Below the pieces are notes generated by a model, which worked only from the letters and a program-made list of their open reading frames with translations, was not told the DNA's origin and searched no databases. DNA of 64,000 bases from NCBI GenBank assembly GCA_038258425.1, contig JBBSPV010000007.1, forward strand, positions 39,527 to 103,526, written 5' to 3'. Shown piece by piece: positions 42,975 through 51,590 of this stretch (within the stretch, counting starts at the first letter, position 1; every line of letters starts with the position of its first letter). The position numbers were made by a program, and so were the translations under genes. The DNA comes from DATLGB01 sp038258425 (lineage in GTDB: Bacteria > Actinomycetota > Thermoleophilia > Solirubrobacterales > Solirubrobacteraceae).

Positions 42975-43708
42975 GGCTCCAGGCTACGCCCGACGTCCAG
43001 TTCGATCGAGGCGTGGATCTCGCCGTCGGCCCCGAGGACCCAGGTCATGGCGCCGTCGCGCGCCACGTGCGCCGGCCCCGCGGCCGCGGCGCCGCGATGC
43101 TCGATCTCCGCGACGAGCGGCGGCAGCGGCGGCGTGCCGACGAGGCCCTCTTCGAGCACGGTCCAGTAGGCGGCGTTGTTGACGTGGGCGGCGACGTCGA
43201 GGTCGACGGCGCGGAAGGTCCACGGCGTGACGGCCGCGCCGCGCGGTGGGTCCGGGTGGCGCAGGCGGGCACGCACCTCGCGGCCGCGCGTCGACGGCGC
43301 CCACAGTTCGAGCTGGGCCTCCGACAGCGACCGCGGGCGGCCCGCCGCGTCGACGTGCACCCACAGCGCCGTGGCCTCGACGGCCCCGCCCGCGTCGCCG
43401 CGCACCGACGTGCGGCGCTGGGCCCACATGCGGCGCCGGCCGAGCCCGTCGCACCAGGTCTCGAGGGCGAGTGCCTCACCGAGGCGCGGGAAGCGCTCGA
43501 CGGCAAGGCTCGAGCGGCGCACGACCCAGGCGCCGTCGTCGGCCACCCCGGCGTCGGCGACGTCGTCGTAGGCCGCGTCCTGCAGCCAGCGGGCGACGGC
43601 GTCCAGGCGGGCGCGGCCGTCCGGCGCGGCGTCGGCGAGGTGCACGCGGGCCGGGTGGGCGTAGACCCGGCCCTCGGCCGGCGCGTCGGCGGGCGGGTCA
43701 GCCGGCAC
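42971..43708 (-). CDS. Acyl-ACP thioesterase-like double-hotdog protein
   Basis: A 245-residue protein with two hotdog domains. The first begins VYAHPARVHLADAAPDGRAR with GAWVVRRSSLAVERFPRLGE and ETWCDGLGRRRMWAQRRTSV. The second has RAVDLDVAAHVNNAAYWTVL, the D-x2-x-H-x-N-N motif of FatA/FatB-type thioesterases. Such proteins release fatty acids from ACP. It is between gcdH (ATGA overlap) and an LLM oxidoreductase (11-bp overlap), so the three form a minus-strand operon. Confidence 0.85.
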   Translation of the reverse strand: MPADPPADAPAEGRVYAHPARVHLADAAPDGRARLDAVARWLQDAAYDDVADAGVADDGAWVVRRSSLAVERFPRLGEALALETWCDGLGRRRMWAQRRTSVRGDAGGAVEATALWVHVDAAGRPRSLSEAQLELWAPSTRGREVRARLRHPDPPRGAAVTPWTFRAVDLDVAAHVNNAAYWTVLEEGLVGTPPLPPLVAEIEHRGAAAAGPAHVARDGAMTWVLGADGEIHASIELDVGRSLEP

Positions 43709-44477
43709 GCGCGTCGCGCCACTGCACGAGCTCGCGCAGGGCGCCGAGGTCGTAGCCCGTCCCGTTCCCGCCGATCCCCTGGATCAGGTGCTGCACGCCC
43801 GCGTCGACGAGCGCGTCGGCGCCGGCGGCGTCCAGGCCGGCGCGGGCGCCCCAGGTCCGCTCGATCTCGGCCTGGTCGCGACCCTCGGCCCGGCAGTGCT
43901 CGCGCAGGATGCCGTCCTTCTCGACGAACGCGTCGACGTCGCCGAAGCTGTGCCAGAGCTGCGCGTGGCGGGCGACGAGCTTGAGCGTGACCTTGGGGCC
44001 GGAGCCGCCGATGAGGATCGGCAGCTCGCCCACCGGGCCCGGGTTGAGCTTCGCGCGGCGCGCCTCGATGCGCGGCAGCGACTCGCGCAGGGCGGCGACA
44101 CGGCTCGGCTTCGTGCCGAACGCGTAGCCGTACTCGTCGTAGTCGCGCTGGAACCAGCCGGCGCCGATGCCGAGGACGCAGCGCCCGCCGGAGATGTGGT
44201 CGATCGTTCGGTGCGCGTCCACGAGGTACTCGGGGTTGCGGTAGGAGTTGCAGATGACCAGGGCGCCGATCTGCGCGCGCTCGGTGACCTCCGCCATCGA
44301 GGCGAGCGTCGTGAGGGCCTCGAAGTGCTTGCCGCCCGGGTCGCCGTGGAGCGGATAGAAGTGGTCCCAGCAGAAGATGGAGTCCACGCCGAGCGCCTCC
44401 GCCTCGTGCCACGCCCGCCGCATGCCGTCGAAGTCCGCGTGCTGGGGCTGGACCTGGACACCGAGCTTGATCCGCAT
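43698..44477 (-). CDS. LLM-class F420-dependent oxidoreductase
   Basis: A 259-residue luciferase-like (TIM-barrel) protein. KLGVQVQPQHADFDGMRRAW starts it, then SIFCWDHFYPLHGDPGG, HRTIDHISGGRCVLGIGAGW (the F420/FMN-contacting segment), ELPILIGGSGPKVTLKLVAR and a C-terminal helix. Sequence flavour fits the actinobacterial F420-dependent group, whose members reduce or oxidise diverse small molecules. The ATG at 44477 is chosen because the upstream in-frame stretch lacks conservation features. It heads the LLM, thioesterase, gcdH run. Confidence 0.9.
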   Translation of the reverse strand: MRIKLGVQVQPQHADFDGMRRAWHEAEALGVDSIFCWDHFYPLHGDPGGKHFEALTTLASMAEVTERAQIGALVICNSYRNPEYLVDAHRTIDHISGGRCVLGIGAGWFQRDYDEYGYAFGTKPSRVAALRESLPRIEARRAKLNPGPVGELPILIGGSGPKVTLKLVARHAQLWHSFGDVDAFVEKDGILREHCRAEGRDQAEIERTWGARAGLDAAGADALVDAGVQHLIQGIGGNGTGYDLGALRELVQWRDARAG

Positions 44478-44558
44478 GGCCGCCAGGCTATGGGGGTCGA
44501 GTCGTCTGACACACCGGCCGTTGGTGCGAATGCGCCACAACGGGTACGTGCCGCGCTT

Positions 44559-46220
44559 ATGAGCGAGTTAGGTGCCGGGGAAGCCGCCGAGAGCCACCAT
44601 CACGAGGACGCGACGAGCGGCCTGCAGCGACACCTGAGTCGCACAGGACTGCTGTTCGCCGCCGTCGGCTCGATCATCGGCTCGGGCTGGCTGTTCGGCG
44701 CCCTCGAGGCCTCCACCATCGCCGGGCCCGCCGCGATCTTCTCGTGGGCGCTGGGCGGCCTCATGATCATGCTCATCGGGCTGACCTTCGCCGAGCTCGG
44801 GACGATGTTCCCCGTCTCGGGCGGCGTCGTGCGCTTCCCGCACTACGCGTTCGGCTCCTTCGCGTCGTTCGTCATGGGCTGGATCACCTGGCTCGCGGCC
44901 GCCAGCGTCGCCCCGATCGAGGTCGAGGCCGCGTTGCAGTACGCGTCGAACAACATCGGCGGGCTCACGCAGGCGGGCACGAGCGAGGCGCCGACGCTGA
45001 CCTTCCCCCTGGGGTTCATCGTGGCCATCCTCCTGCTCGGCCTCTTCGTGTGGATCAACTTCGTCGGCATCCGCGCCTTCCAGCGGGCCAACACGCCGAT
45101 CGTCTGGTGGAAGCTGTTCGTGATCGTGCTGGTCATCGTCGCCTTCCTCGTGACGGCCTTCCACGGCGCGAACTTCAGCTCGGCGGCCGGGTTCGCGCCG
45201 TCGGGCGTGCACGGGGTCTTCGAGGCGATCGCGACGGCCGGCATCACCTTCTCCTTCCTCGGGTTCAGACAGGGCATCGAGCTCGCCGGCGAGACGGAGA
45301 ACCCGCGTCGCAACGTGCCCTTCGCGGTGATCGCGTCCGTCGGGATCACGACGGTCATCTACATCGCGCTGCAGGTCGCGTTCATCGGCTCGGTGCCGAC
45401 CGCCAACCTCAACGACGGCTGGGCGAACCTCGAGTTCGCCAACGACTTCGGCCCGCTCGCCGGCATCGCCAAGCTCATCGGCCTCTCCTGGCTGGCGACC
45501 ATCCTCTACGCCGACGCCGTCGTCTCTCCGGGCGACACCGGGCTGATCTACACGACGGTCACGGCGCGGATCTCCTACGCGATGGCCCGCAACGGCAACG
45601 CCCCGAGGGCGCTGCAGGAGACGACGGACCGCGGAGCCCCGCGGGTCAGCCTGATCCTCGCCTTCATCGTCGGCATCATCTTCTTCCTGCCCTTCCCCGG
45701 CTGGCAGAAGCTCGTCGGCTTCATCACCTCCGCGACGGTGCTCTCCTTCGCGGCCGGCCCGCTCGTGTGGGCCGCCATGCGCCGCCAGCTGCCCGACCAC
45801 GAGCGCCCGTTCCGGCTGCCGGGGGGCGACGTCGTGCCCTTCCTGGCGTTCTTCGCCGCCAACATGATCGTCTACTGGGCGGGCTGGGACACCAACTGGA
45901 AGCTCTACGTGGCCATCGGGATCGGCCTGGCGCTGCTCGGCCTCTACAAGGCGGTGCGCCCCGACGAGCTCCCCCCGATGGACTTCCGCTCGGGCTCCTG
46001 GCTCGTCCCGTGGCTCGGCGGGCTCGCGATCATCTCCTACCTCGGCTCCTACGGCGACGGCGCCCGGGACCTCTTCGGGCTCGGCGTCGGGGCGGCGATC
46101 ATCTTCGTGCTCAGCGCGGGCACGTACGTCGGCGCCCTGCACCTGCGGCTGCCGGACGAGCAGGCCGAGCGCAACGTGTCCGGCGAGCCGGGACCGAAGC
46201 GGCCCGCCGCGACGGACTGA
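44559..46220 (+). CDS. APC-superfamily amino acid permease
   Basis: A 553-residue transporter with 12 to 14 transmembrane helices. TM1 holds the conserved unwound motif AAVGSIIGSGWLFGALEAS, followed by the loop VSGGVVRFPHYAFGS. Further family segments are GITFSFLGFRQGIELAGETE in TM6 and NPRRNVPFAVIASVG. Length and motifs suit a proton-coupled or exchange amino acid or amine transporter; substrate unknown. A His-rich N-terminal tail (ESHHHEDATS) precedes TM1. The ATG at 44559 lies just ahead of this tail; it is divergent from the LLM operon. Confidence 0.9.
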   Translation: MSELGAGEAAESHHHEDATSGLQRHLSRTGLLFAAVGSIIGSGWLFGALEASTIAGPAAIFSWALGGLMIMLIGLTFAELGTMFPVSGGVVRFPHYAFGSFASFVMGWITWLAAASVAPIEVEAALQYASNNIGGLTQAGTSEAPTLTFPLGFIVAILLLGLFVWINFVGIRAFQRANTPIVWWKLFVIVLVIVAFLVTAFHGANFSSAAGFAPSGVHGVFEAIATAGITFSFLGFRQGIELAGETENPRRNVPFAVIASVGITTVIYIALQVAFIGSVPTANLNDGWANLEFANDFGPLAGIAKLIGLSWLATILYADAVVSPGDTGLIYTTVTARISYAMARNGNAPRALQETTDRGAPRVSLILAFIVGIIFFLPFPGWQKLVGFITSATVLSFAAGPLVWAAMRRQLPDHERPFRLPGGDVVPFLAFFAANMIVYWAGWDTNWKLYVAIGIGLALLGLYKAVRPDELPPMDFRSGSWLVPWLGGLAIISYLGSYGDGARDLFGLGVGAAIIFVLSAGTYVGALHLRLPDEQAERNVSGEPGPKRPAATD

Positions 46221-46242
46221 CGGCAGGCCGGCCGGCCGGCAG

Positions 46243-46324
46243 TGGCGGGGGAAGGATTCGAACCTTCGAAGGCATAGCCACGCGGTTTACAGCCGCGCCC
46301 GTTTGACCGCTCCGGAACCCCGCC
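46243..46324 (-). tRNA. tRNA-Tyr (anticodon GTA)
   Basis: An 82-nt class II tRNA on the minus strand. Acceptor GGCGGGG pairs CCCCGCC with discriminator A. Anticodon stem CGCGG/CCGCG bears loop CTGTAAA (GTA). A long variable arm precedes the T-arm CCTTC-GAAGGTTC-type region. CCA is not encoded. Confidence 0.94.
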
Positions 46325-46346
46325 CGGCGGCGGGCAAGACTAGCGG

Positions 46347-46754
46347 TCAGCCGGCGACCTCAAGCAGTGGGCGGCCCGGTTGCACCTCGAACGGGGCGTA
46401 CTTCGGGCCGCCCAGCAGGACCCCGGAGCGACCCTCGACGCAACCCGCCGGGACAAACCAGCGCCGGCCGTCTCCGACCAGCACGAAGAGCGCGTCGCTG
46501 CGCTCGGCCGAGAAGCGCTTGATGACGCCGTTCCAGCTGCGGTTCCCACCGCGCGTACAGAGCGTGACCGCCCATCGACCGTGGCGGAAGACCGTGCAGG
46601 TCTTCACCTGCACGCGGGTCAGGCGACGGTCGCGCTCGGCGATGACGTCCACGTCGGGACTGTGGCCCAGCGGCAGGTAGAGCGCGTACCCCTCTCCCGC
46701 CAGCCACTCCATCGCCGACAGCTCCCCCCAGTCGCCCTGCGCTCGTGGCTTCAT
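46347..46754 (-). CDS. PD-(D/E)XK nuclease-fold protein
   Basis: A 135-residue protein. The N-terminal helix carries an acidic residue (QGDWGELSAMEWLAGEGYAL), and the nuclease core SPDVDVIAERDRRLTRVQVK gives the PD...QxK catalytic pattern (Gln replacing Glu). The C-terminal half has strand-rich CTRGGNRSWNGVIKRFS and DALFVLVGDGRRWFVP. This matches the PF11645-type PD-(D/E)XK endonuclease family, related to group I intron homing nucleases and Holliday-junction resolvases. Its ATG overlaps the TAA of the PH-domain gene (TAATG). It is adjacent to tRNA-Tyr; no intron is visible in that tRNA. Confidence 0.75.
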   Translation of the reverse strand: MKPRAQGDWGELSAMEWLAGEGYALYLPLGHSPDVDVIAERDRRLTRVQVKTCTVFRHGRWAVTLCTRGGNRSWNGVIKRFSAERSDALFVLVGDGRRWFVPAGCVEGRSGVLLGGPKYAPFEVQPGRPLLEVAG

Positions 46755-47908
46755 TATGCGAACATACGTTCCCGTCCGGACGGAACGAGTGCGCCGGCCG
46801 GGCCGAGCGCAAGGGCCCATGGCCCGACCGCGGTGACGAACGCCCAGCCGAGCGCGCCGAGGCCGAGGCCGAGCAGCGTCGGCACCAGCGCGTATCGTCG
46901 CGCCGCGCGCCGTGGGACCGGCGTCAGGCCCGTCGCCGCCCCGGCGTGCTCCGGCAGCAGCTCGCCGAGGACCGCCCCGACGTCGGCGCGCCGCAGCAGC
47001 GGGAAGAGCGTCTGGTTCGCCGGTGGCTCGGCGCCGGCGCCGAGCACGTCGACCCGCAGGGCCGCGAGTCCGAACGGCTGGCGCAGGACGCCCTCGACCA
47101 CCCGCACGGCCTGCACCCGCGCCACGGGTATGGCCGACTCGCGCCGGGACAGCAGCCCGCGCGTGATCCGCAGCCGGTCCGCGTCGCGCGTGACGGTGAA
47201 GCCGGAGAACGCGACGAGGGTGCCGAGCACCCCGAGTCCCCAGGCGAGCGCCAGCAGCGCCGCCGCGGCGAGCACCCAGCCGCCGACGTCGCCGGGCAGC
47301 AGCCGGCGCAGGGCGGCGAGCTCCTGCTGCGACTCGTCCGGCCGGAACACCTGCTGACCGAGCTGGGCGGCGCCGGCCGCGACCGCCACGAGCAGGCTCG
47401 CGGAGCCCGCCGTCACGCCGGCCACGAGCAGCGCGCCACCGGAGAGACGCTGGTGGACCGCGTCCGACGCAGCCGTCTCCCCCACCCCCGCGGCGGCCTG
47501 CAGGGCGGCGAGGTCGGCGGGCGTCAGGGCCGAGAGGACGATCTCGCCCGACCGTCCGCCGCCCGCTGTCTGGACGTGGACGGTGACGACGCCGAGCAGC
47601 CGCTGCACGGGGCCGCGCACGGCGTCCAGCGACTGGACTCGGGCGAGCGGGACACTGCGCTCCTTGAGGTTCAGCCAGCCGGAGGTGTGGCCGATCTCGG
47701 TCGCCGTCACCCGCCAGCGGTTCGTCGACCACCGCACCGCGCCGGCCGCCACGGCGAGCGCCACGCCCACGAGCCCCCAGCCGAGCACGGAGGTCAGGCC
47801 GCCGCCACCCACCATGGCGATCACGAGCGGGAGCGCGAGGCCGCCGAGCGCCTGCGCGGCGTGGAAGACGATCGCCGCGGGGTGAAAGCGCCGCCAGCGC
47901 TCAGTCAT
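46754..47908 (-). CDS. YdbT-like bacterial PH (bPH2) membrane protein, apparently C-terminally short
   Basis: A 384-residue protein. A helix pair is followed by a bPH2 domain (RWRVTATEIGHTSGWLNLKE; VPLARVQSLDAVRGPVQRLL). More helices and a second bPH2 domain follow (LRITRGLLSRRESAIPVARV; QAVRVVEGVLRQPFGLAALR). After a last hydrophobic pair (LLGLGLGALGWAFVTAVGPW) it ends PSGRERMFA. YdbT relatives usually continue into a third PH domain of about 100 residues, which is missing here. Function unknown, perhaps membrane-lipid or stress related. It overlaps the YdbS-like gene by 8 bp in the normal ydbS-ydbT order. Confidence 0.82.
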   Translation of the reverse strand: MTERWRRFHPAAIVFHAAQALGGLALPLVIAMVGGGGLTSVLGWGLVGVALAVAAGAVRWSTNRWRVTATEIGHTSGWLNLKERSVPLARVQSLDAVRGPVQRLLGVVTVHVQTAGGGRSGEIVLSALTPADLAALQAAAGVGETAASDAVHQRLSGGALLVAGVTAGSASLLVAVAAGAAQLGQQVFRPDESQQELAALRRLLPGDVGGWVLAAAALLALAWGLGVLGTLVAFSGFTVTRDADRLRITRGLLSRRESAIPVARVQAVRVVEGVLRQPFGLAALRVDVLGAGAEPPANQTLFPLLRRADVGAVLGELLPEHAGAATGLTPVPRRAARRYALVPTLLGLGLGALGWAFVTAVGPWALALGPAGALVPSGRERMFA

Positions 47909-48377
47909 CGACGCGCGCGAGCTCAGCGATCCGCCGTGCGAGCCGGCCGGCGCGCGCGTCCCGGAGACCGGGCAGCCCGATCGCCCCGCCGGCCGTGTGC
48001 ACGGTGACGGTCGCGAGGCCGAAGAGCCGCTCGAGCACGTCGGCGCTCGAGTCGACGTGCTGGACGCGCCGCATGGGCACGAGCGTCCGGCGGACGGTGA
48101 AGGCGCCGTGGCGGACGTCGAGCTCGGCCTCGCGGACCTCGATCCGCCAGCGCCGCCAGCGCAGCTCGGGCCAGACCACGGCGGCCAGCAGCCCGACGAC
48201 CGGCGGCACGATCGTCACCAGGACCGCCGGCGCGCCGTGCAGGGCGCCGGCCAGCGCCCGGCCGGCGACCAGGGCCACCACCGCCCCGATCAGCGCCTGC
48301 AGCCGCCACAGCCACACCACGCCGCGGTCGAGGCGGTCGGCGGGCGGCGCCGGGTCGCTTCCCGAATCGCGCGTCAT
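47901..48377 (-). CDS. YdbS-like bacterial PH (bPH2) membrane protein
   Basis: A 158-residue protein. Two transmembrane helices (LQALIGAVVALVAGRAL; APAVLVTIVPPVVGLLAAVV) precede one bPH2 domain with RRWRIEVREAELDVRHGAFT, VPMRRVQHVDSSADVLERLF and GLATVTVHTAGG. YdbS and YdbT occur together in Gram-positive bacteria and confer resistance to certain lipid-targeting bacteriocins in Bacillus; the role here is inferred only. It lies upstream of and overlaps the YdbT-like gene. Confidence 0.85.
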   Translation of the reverse strand: MTRDSGSDPAPPADRLDRGVVWLWRLQALIGAVVALVAGRALAGALHGAPAVLVTIVPPVVGLLAAVVWPELRWRRWRIEVREAELDVRHGAFTVRRTLVPMRRVQHVDSSADVLERLFGLATVTVHTAGGAIGLPGLRDARAGRLARRIAELARVDD

Positions 48378-48414
48378 CAGGGATCGAGCTCGCGAGGAAA
48401 GGACCCGCGGGGTC

Positions 48415-48960
48415 TCACGCCGCGCGCGTCTCCTCGGGCACCTTGCGCAGCTCGAGGAAGTACTCGGCCCCCGAGAAGACCGTGACGAGCACGGTGACGT
48501 AGACGAGGAGGTCGAGCCACAACGGGCTCGCGCCGTCGACGATGATCAGTGCGAGCACCATCGCCACCTGCAGCGCCGTCTTGCGCTTGCCCCAGGCGCT
48601 CGCGGCGATCACGTGGCCCTGCTCCATCGCGAGCTGGCGCATGCCGGTGACGGCGAACTCGCGCGCGATGATGACCATCGCCACCCAGGCCTGCAGCCGG
48701 TCCAGGGCCACGAGCGACACGAGCGCCGAGGTGACGAGCAGCTTGTCGGCCAGCGGGTCCATGAGCTTGCCGAAGTTCGTCACCCGGTCCTGGCGGCGAG
48801 CGAGGTAGCCGTCGGCGACGTCCGGCGCCGACGCGACGACGAAGACCGCCGCCGCCAGCGCGTCGCCGATCGACAGCTCGGCCAGCAGGAGCGTGACGAG
48901 CACCGGCACGAGCAGCATCCGGAACAGCGTCAGGACATTGGGGACCGTCGGCTCGAACAT
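48415..48960 (-). CDS. pgsA: CDP-diacylglycerol--glycerol-3-phosphate 3-phosphatidyltransferase
   Basis: A 181-residue membrane enzyme with the complete CDP-alcohol phosphotransferase motif, DVADGYLARRQDRVTNFGKL continued by MDPLADK (D-x2-D-G-x2-A-R-x8-9-G-x3-D-x3-D). NVLTLFRMLLVPVLV starts the first helix and AREFAVTGMRQLA is typical of PgsA. It makes phosphatidylglycerophosphate, the committed step to phosphatidylglycerol and cardiolipin. It lies 3 bp downstream of the PPOX-fold gene on the same strand. The motif residues are intact, so it should be active. Confidence 0.92.
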   Translation of the reverse strand: MFEPTVPNVLTLFRMLLVPVLVTLLLAELSIGDALAAAVFVVASAPDVADGYLARRQDRVTNFGKLMDPLADKLLVTSALVSLVALDRLQAWVAMVIIAREFAVTGMRQLAMEQGHVIAASAWGKRKTALQVAMVLALIIVDGASPLWLDLLVYVTVLVTVFSGAEYFLELRKVPEETRAA

Positions 48961-48963
48961 GCC

Positions 48964-49536
48964 TCAGTCCACGGCGGGGAGGCCGTCGACGCTGCGCGCG
49001 TTCTTCGTGCGCTTGCGCTCGGCGTAGCCGTCGGCGCCCATGGTCGAGAGCCGCTTGCGTGTCGACAGCGCGTGGTGCTCGCGCTCGCCGGCGTGGTCCA
49101 TGAGCGGGACGCCGTAGCCGCACGCGTCGCTGACCCGCTTGACCTCGACACGGACGACCGCGCGGCGCGCCTCGGGCAGCGACGGGTCCGCGAGTCCGGC
49201 TGCCTCGACGAGCGCGTCGAAGCCCGGGTCGTCGTAGCGCACGACCTCGCCGCGGCCATGCAGGCGCACGATGCGCGGCGGCCCCTCGAACGCGCAGAAC
49301 ATGATCACGATGCGCCCGTTCTCGCGCAGGTGGGCGATCGTCTCGGCCCCGCTGCCGGAGATGTCGAGGTAGGCGACCGTGTGCGGGTCGAGCACCGCGA
49401 GCGACCCGATCGGGCCCTTGGGCGACACGTTCACGTGGCCGCCGGCGTCCAGCGGCGCGGTGGCCACGAAGAACATCGCCTGGCGGCCGATCCAGTCGCG
49501 CAGGTGGCCGGTGATCTCGTCGAAGACCTTTGCCAC
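48964..49536 (-). CDS. Pyridoxamine-5'-phosphate-oxidase-fold flavin protein
   Basis: A 190-residue split-barrel FMN/F420-binding protein. FFVATAPLDAGGHVNVSPKG and LDISGSGAETIAHLRENGRI form the flavin-binding strands. IVIMFCAFEGPPRIVRLHGR follows and a basic tail ends it. The family covers PNPOx-like oxidases, heme-degrading enzymes and F420 reductases; the substrate is unknown. It is 3 bp upstream of pgsA on the same strand and 12 bp downstream of the EamA exporter, so part of a minus-strand run. Confidence 0.87.
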   Translation of the reverse strand: MAKVFDEITGHLRDWIGRQAMFFVATAPLDAGGHVNVSPKGPIGSLAVLDPHTVAYLDISGSGAETIAHLRENGRIVIMFCAFEGPPRIVRLHGRGEVVRYDDPGFDALVEAAGLADPSLPEARRAVVRVEVKRVSDACGYGVPLMDHAGEREHHALSTRKRLSTMGADGYAERKRTKNARSVDGLPAVD

Positions 49537-49548
49537 GGGAGGAAGACC

Positions 49549-50400
49549 CTACGCCGCCACGGGCTGCAACCGGTGCGCACCGGCCGTCGCTCCGGCCGAG
49601 GCGACGACCACGAGCGCGACCGCGAGCCCGTCCGTGCCCGACAGCCCCTGGCCGAGCACGAGCCAGCCGGCGAGGCAGGCGATCGCCGGCTCGAGGCTCA
49701 TGAGCACGCCGAAGACGTGCTCGGGCAGCCGGCGCAGCGCGAACATCTCCAGGGAGTACGGGACCACGGAGGACCCCAGGGCGACGAGCAGCCCCGCGCC
49801 GAGCAGCGCCGGATGCAGCAGGTCGCTGCCGCCGGCGGCCAGGCCGGTCGGGGCGACGACGAGCGCGCCGACGACCATCGCGACGGCCAGCCCGCTCGCC
49901 TGCTCCCAGCCGCGGCCGACCCGCGCCGACAGCGGGATGTATGCGGCCCAGGCCGCTCCGGCCAGCACCGCGAAGCCGACGCCGGCCGCGTCGAGCCCCG
50001 CCCCGCCGCCCAGCGGATCGGCGAGCACGACGACGGCGACGGCGGCGAGCAGCACCCAGACGACGTCCACCGCCCGGCGCGACCCCCACAGCGCCACGCC
50101 CATCGGCCCGAGGAACTCGATCGTCACCGCCGGGCCGATCGCGATGTGGTCGATCGCGTGGTAGAAGCCCCAGTTCATCACCCCGAGCGTCAGCCCGAGC
50201 CAGAGGACGAGTCGCAGGTCGCGCCCGTCGTGGCCGCGCACGACGGGCCGCCACAGCGCCAGGAGCACCAGGGCGGCCAGCGCGAGGCGGAGGAACACTG
50301 TGCCGCTCGGGCCGACCTGGTCGAAGAGCGTCACGGCGAAGGCGGCGCCGAACTGGGTGGTGAGGCCGCCGATCAGCAGCAGGGAGGCCGAGCGGAGCAC
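49549..50400 (-). CDS. EamA/RhtA-family exporter
   Basis: A 283-residue transporter with ten hydrophobic helices and two EamA halves. FAVTLFDQVGPSGTVFLRLA lies in the first; the second has ALLGAGLLVALGSSVVPYSL and ALRRLPEHVFGVLMSLEPAI, which is highly characteristic of RhtA-type threonine/homoserine exporters. VTIEFLGPMGVALW is also typical. It is divergent from clpP (37 bp apart). Export of amino acids or similar metabolites is the best inference. Confidence 0.9.
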   Translation of the reverse strand: MLRSASLLLIGGLTTQFGAAFAVTLFDQVGPSGTVFLRLALAALVLLALWRPVVRGHDGRDLRLVLWLGLTLGVMNWGFYHAIDHIAIGPAVTIEFLGPMGVALWGSRRAVDVVWVLLAAVAVVVLADPLGGGAGLDAAGVGFAVLAGAAWAAYIPLSARVGRGWEQASGLAVAMVVGALVVAPTGLAAGGSDLLHPALLGAGLLVALGSSVVPYSLEMFALRRLPEHVFGVLMSLEPAIACLAGWLVLGQGLSGTDGLAVALVVVASAGATAGAHRLQPVAA

Positions 50401-50437
50401 GCCGAGTCACGCTAGACGGGCGGCTAGGGTCCTCGGC

Positions 50438-51019
50438 ATGCCGTTGGTACCCATGGTGATCGAGCGTTCCGCGCGGGGTGAGCGCGAGTTCGACATCTAC
50501 TCCCGCCTGCTCAACGAGCGGATCATCTTCCTGGGCTCGCCCATCGACGACCAGATCGCCAACCTCGTCGTGGCGCAGCTGCTGCACCTGGAGTCCTCGG
50601 ACCCCGACAAGGACATCTCGATCTACATCAACTCGCCCGGCGGCTCGATCTACGCCGGCCTGGCGGTGTACGACACCATGCAGTTCATCAAGCCCGACGT
50701 GGCGACGATCTGCTGCGGGATCGCCATGAGCATGGGCTCGCTGCTGCTGACCGGCGGCACGAAGGGCAAGCGCTTCTCCCTGCCGAACTCGCGCATCCTC
50801 ATCCACCAGCCGTCGGCCGGCTTCGAGGGCCAGAGCTCGGACATCGAGATCCACGCCAACGAGATCCTCAAGACCCGCAAGCGCGTCGACGAGATCTACG
50901 CGCACCACACGGAGCAGACCGAGGAGCGGGTGCACGTCGACATGGAGCGCGACCGCTTCTTCAAGCCCGACGAGGCCGTCGAGTACGGCCTCATCGACCG
51001 GGTCATCTCCAAGCACTGA
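50438..51019 (+). CDS. clpP: ATP-dependent Clp protease proteolytic subunit
   Basis: A 193-residue ClpP with Ser98 (CCGIAMSMGSLLLTGG), His123 (SRILIHQPSAG) and Asp172 (MERDRFFKPDEAVEYGLID) in the expected triad. Also visible are DIYSRLLNERIIFLG and INSPGGSIYAGLAVYD, the oligomerisation and oxyanion parts. ClpP forms tetradecamers fed by ClpX or ClpC. No clpX, tig or second clpP is next to it, so this may be a stand-alone paralogue; a Nudix gene follows after 8 bp. Length and motifs are standard. Confidence 0.95.
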   Translation: MPLVPMVIERSARGEREFDIYSRLLNERIIFLGSPIDDQIANLVVAQLLHLESSDPDKDISIYINSPGGSIYAGLAVYDTMQFIKPDVATICCGIAMSMGSLLLTGGTKGKRFSLPNSRILIHQPSAGFEGQSSDIEIHANEILKTRKRVDEIYAHHTEQTEERVHVDMERDRFFKPDEAVEYGLIDRVISKH

Positions 51020-51027
51020 GCGCGGCG

Positions 51028-51570
51028 GTGCCGGGGTGGGAGACCCTGCGCTCGCGCGTGGTCTACGCGAACGCCTGGCTGTCCGTGCGCGAGGACGACG
51101 TGCGTCGCCCGGACGGGTCGACCGGCGTCTACGGCGTGGTGGACACCCATACGCCGGCGGTCTACGTCGTCGCCCTCACCGAGGCCGACGAGGTCGTGCT
51201 CGTCACCCAGGCGCGCTACCCGACGGCCGAGGTCTCCGTCGAGTGCCCGGCCGGCGCGACGGACGGGGAGGCGCCGGAGGCGGCCGCGCGGCGCGAGCTG
51301 CAGGAGGAGACCGGCCTGCAGGCGGCGAGCTGGACGGCACTCGGCACCCTGCGGTCGATGAACGGCATCTGCTCGGAGCACCAGCACGTCTTCCTCGCTC
51401 GCGGGCTGACGCGGGCGGCGCCCGGCCCGTCGGCGCCCGAGGAGGGCATCGGCGAGGTGCGGGCGGTGCCGTGGGAGGCGGCGCTGGCCATGGTCCGCGA
51501 CGGGTCGATCGTCGACGGCCAGACCGCCTCGTCCCTGTTGCTCGCGGCGCTCGCGCTCGGCCGGATCTAG
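51028..51570 (+). CDS. Nudix hydrolase, ADP-ribose pyrophosphatase-like
   Basis: A 180-residue protein starting at GTG. The Nudix box is GATDGEAPEAAARRELQEETGL in two parts: GATDGE, then seven residues, then RELQEETGL with the metal-binding Glu. VVALTEADEVVLVTQARYPT precedes it and SEHQHVFLARGL follows, as in ADP-ribose/NDP-sugar hydrolases. It is 8 bp after clpP and likely co-transcribed. Substrate inferred from the family only. Confidence 0.9.
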   Translation: MPGWETLRSRVVYANAWLSVREDDVRRPDGSTGVYGVVDTHTPAVYVVALTEADEVVLVTQARYPTAEVSVECPAGATDGEAPEAAARRELQEETGLQAASWTALGTLRSMNGICSEHQHVFLARGLTRAAPGPSAPEEGIGEVRAVPWEAALAMVRDGSIVDGQTASSLLLAALALGRI

Positions 51571-51590
51571 GCCGGCGCGGGCCGAGGCGA

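Noticed and set aside
46221..46242. GGCCGGCCGGCC run between the APC permease and tRNA-Tyr as a terminator
   Set aside because: It is self-complementary alternating GC without a defined loop; chance in this composition is too likely.
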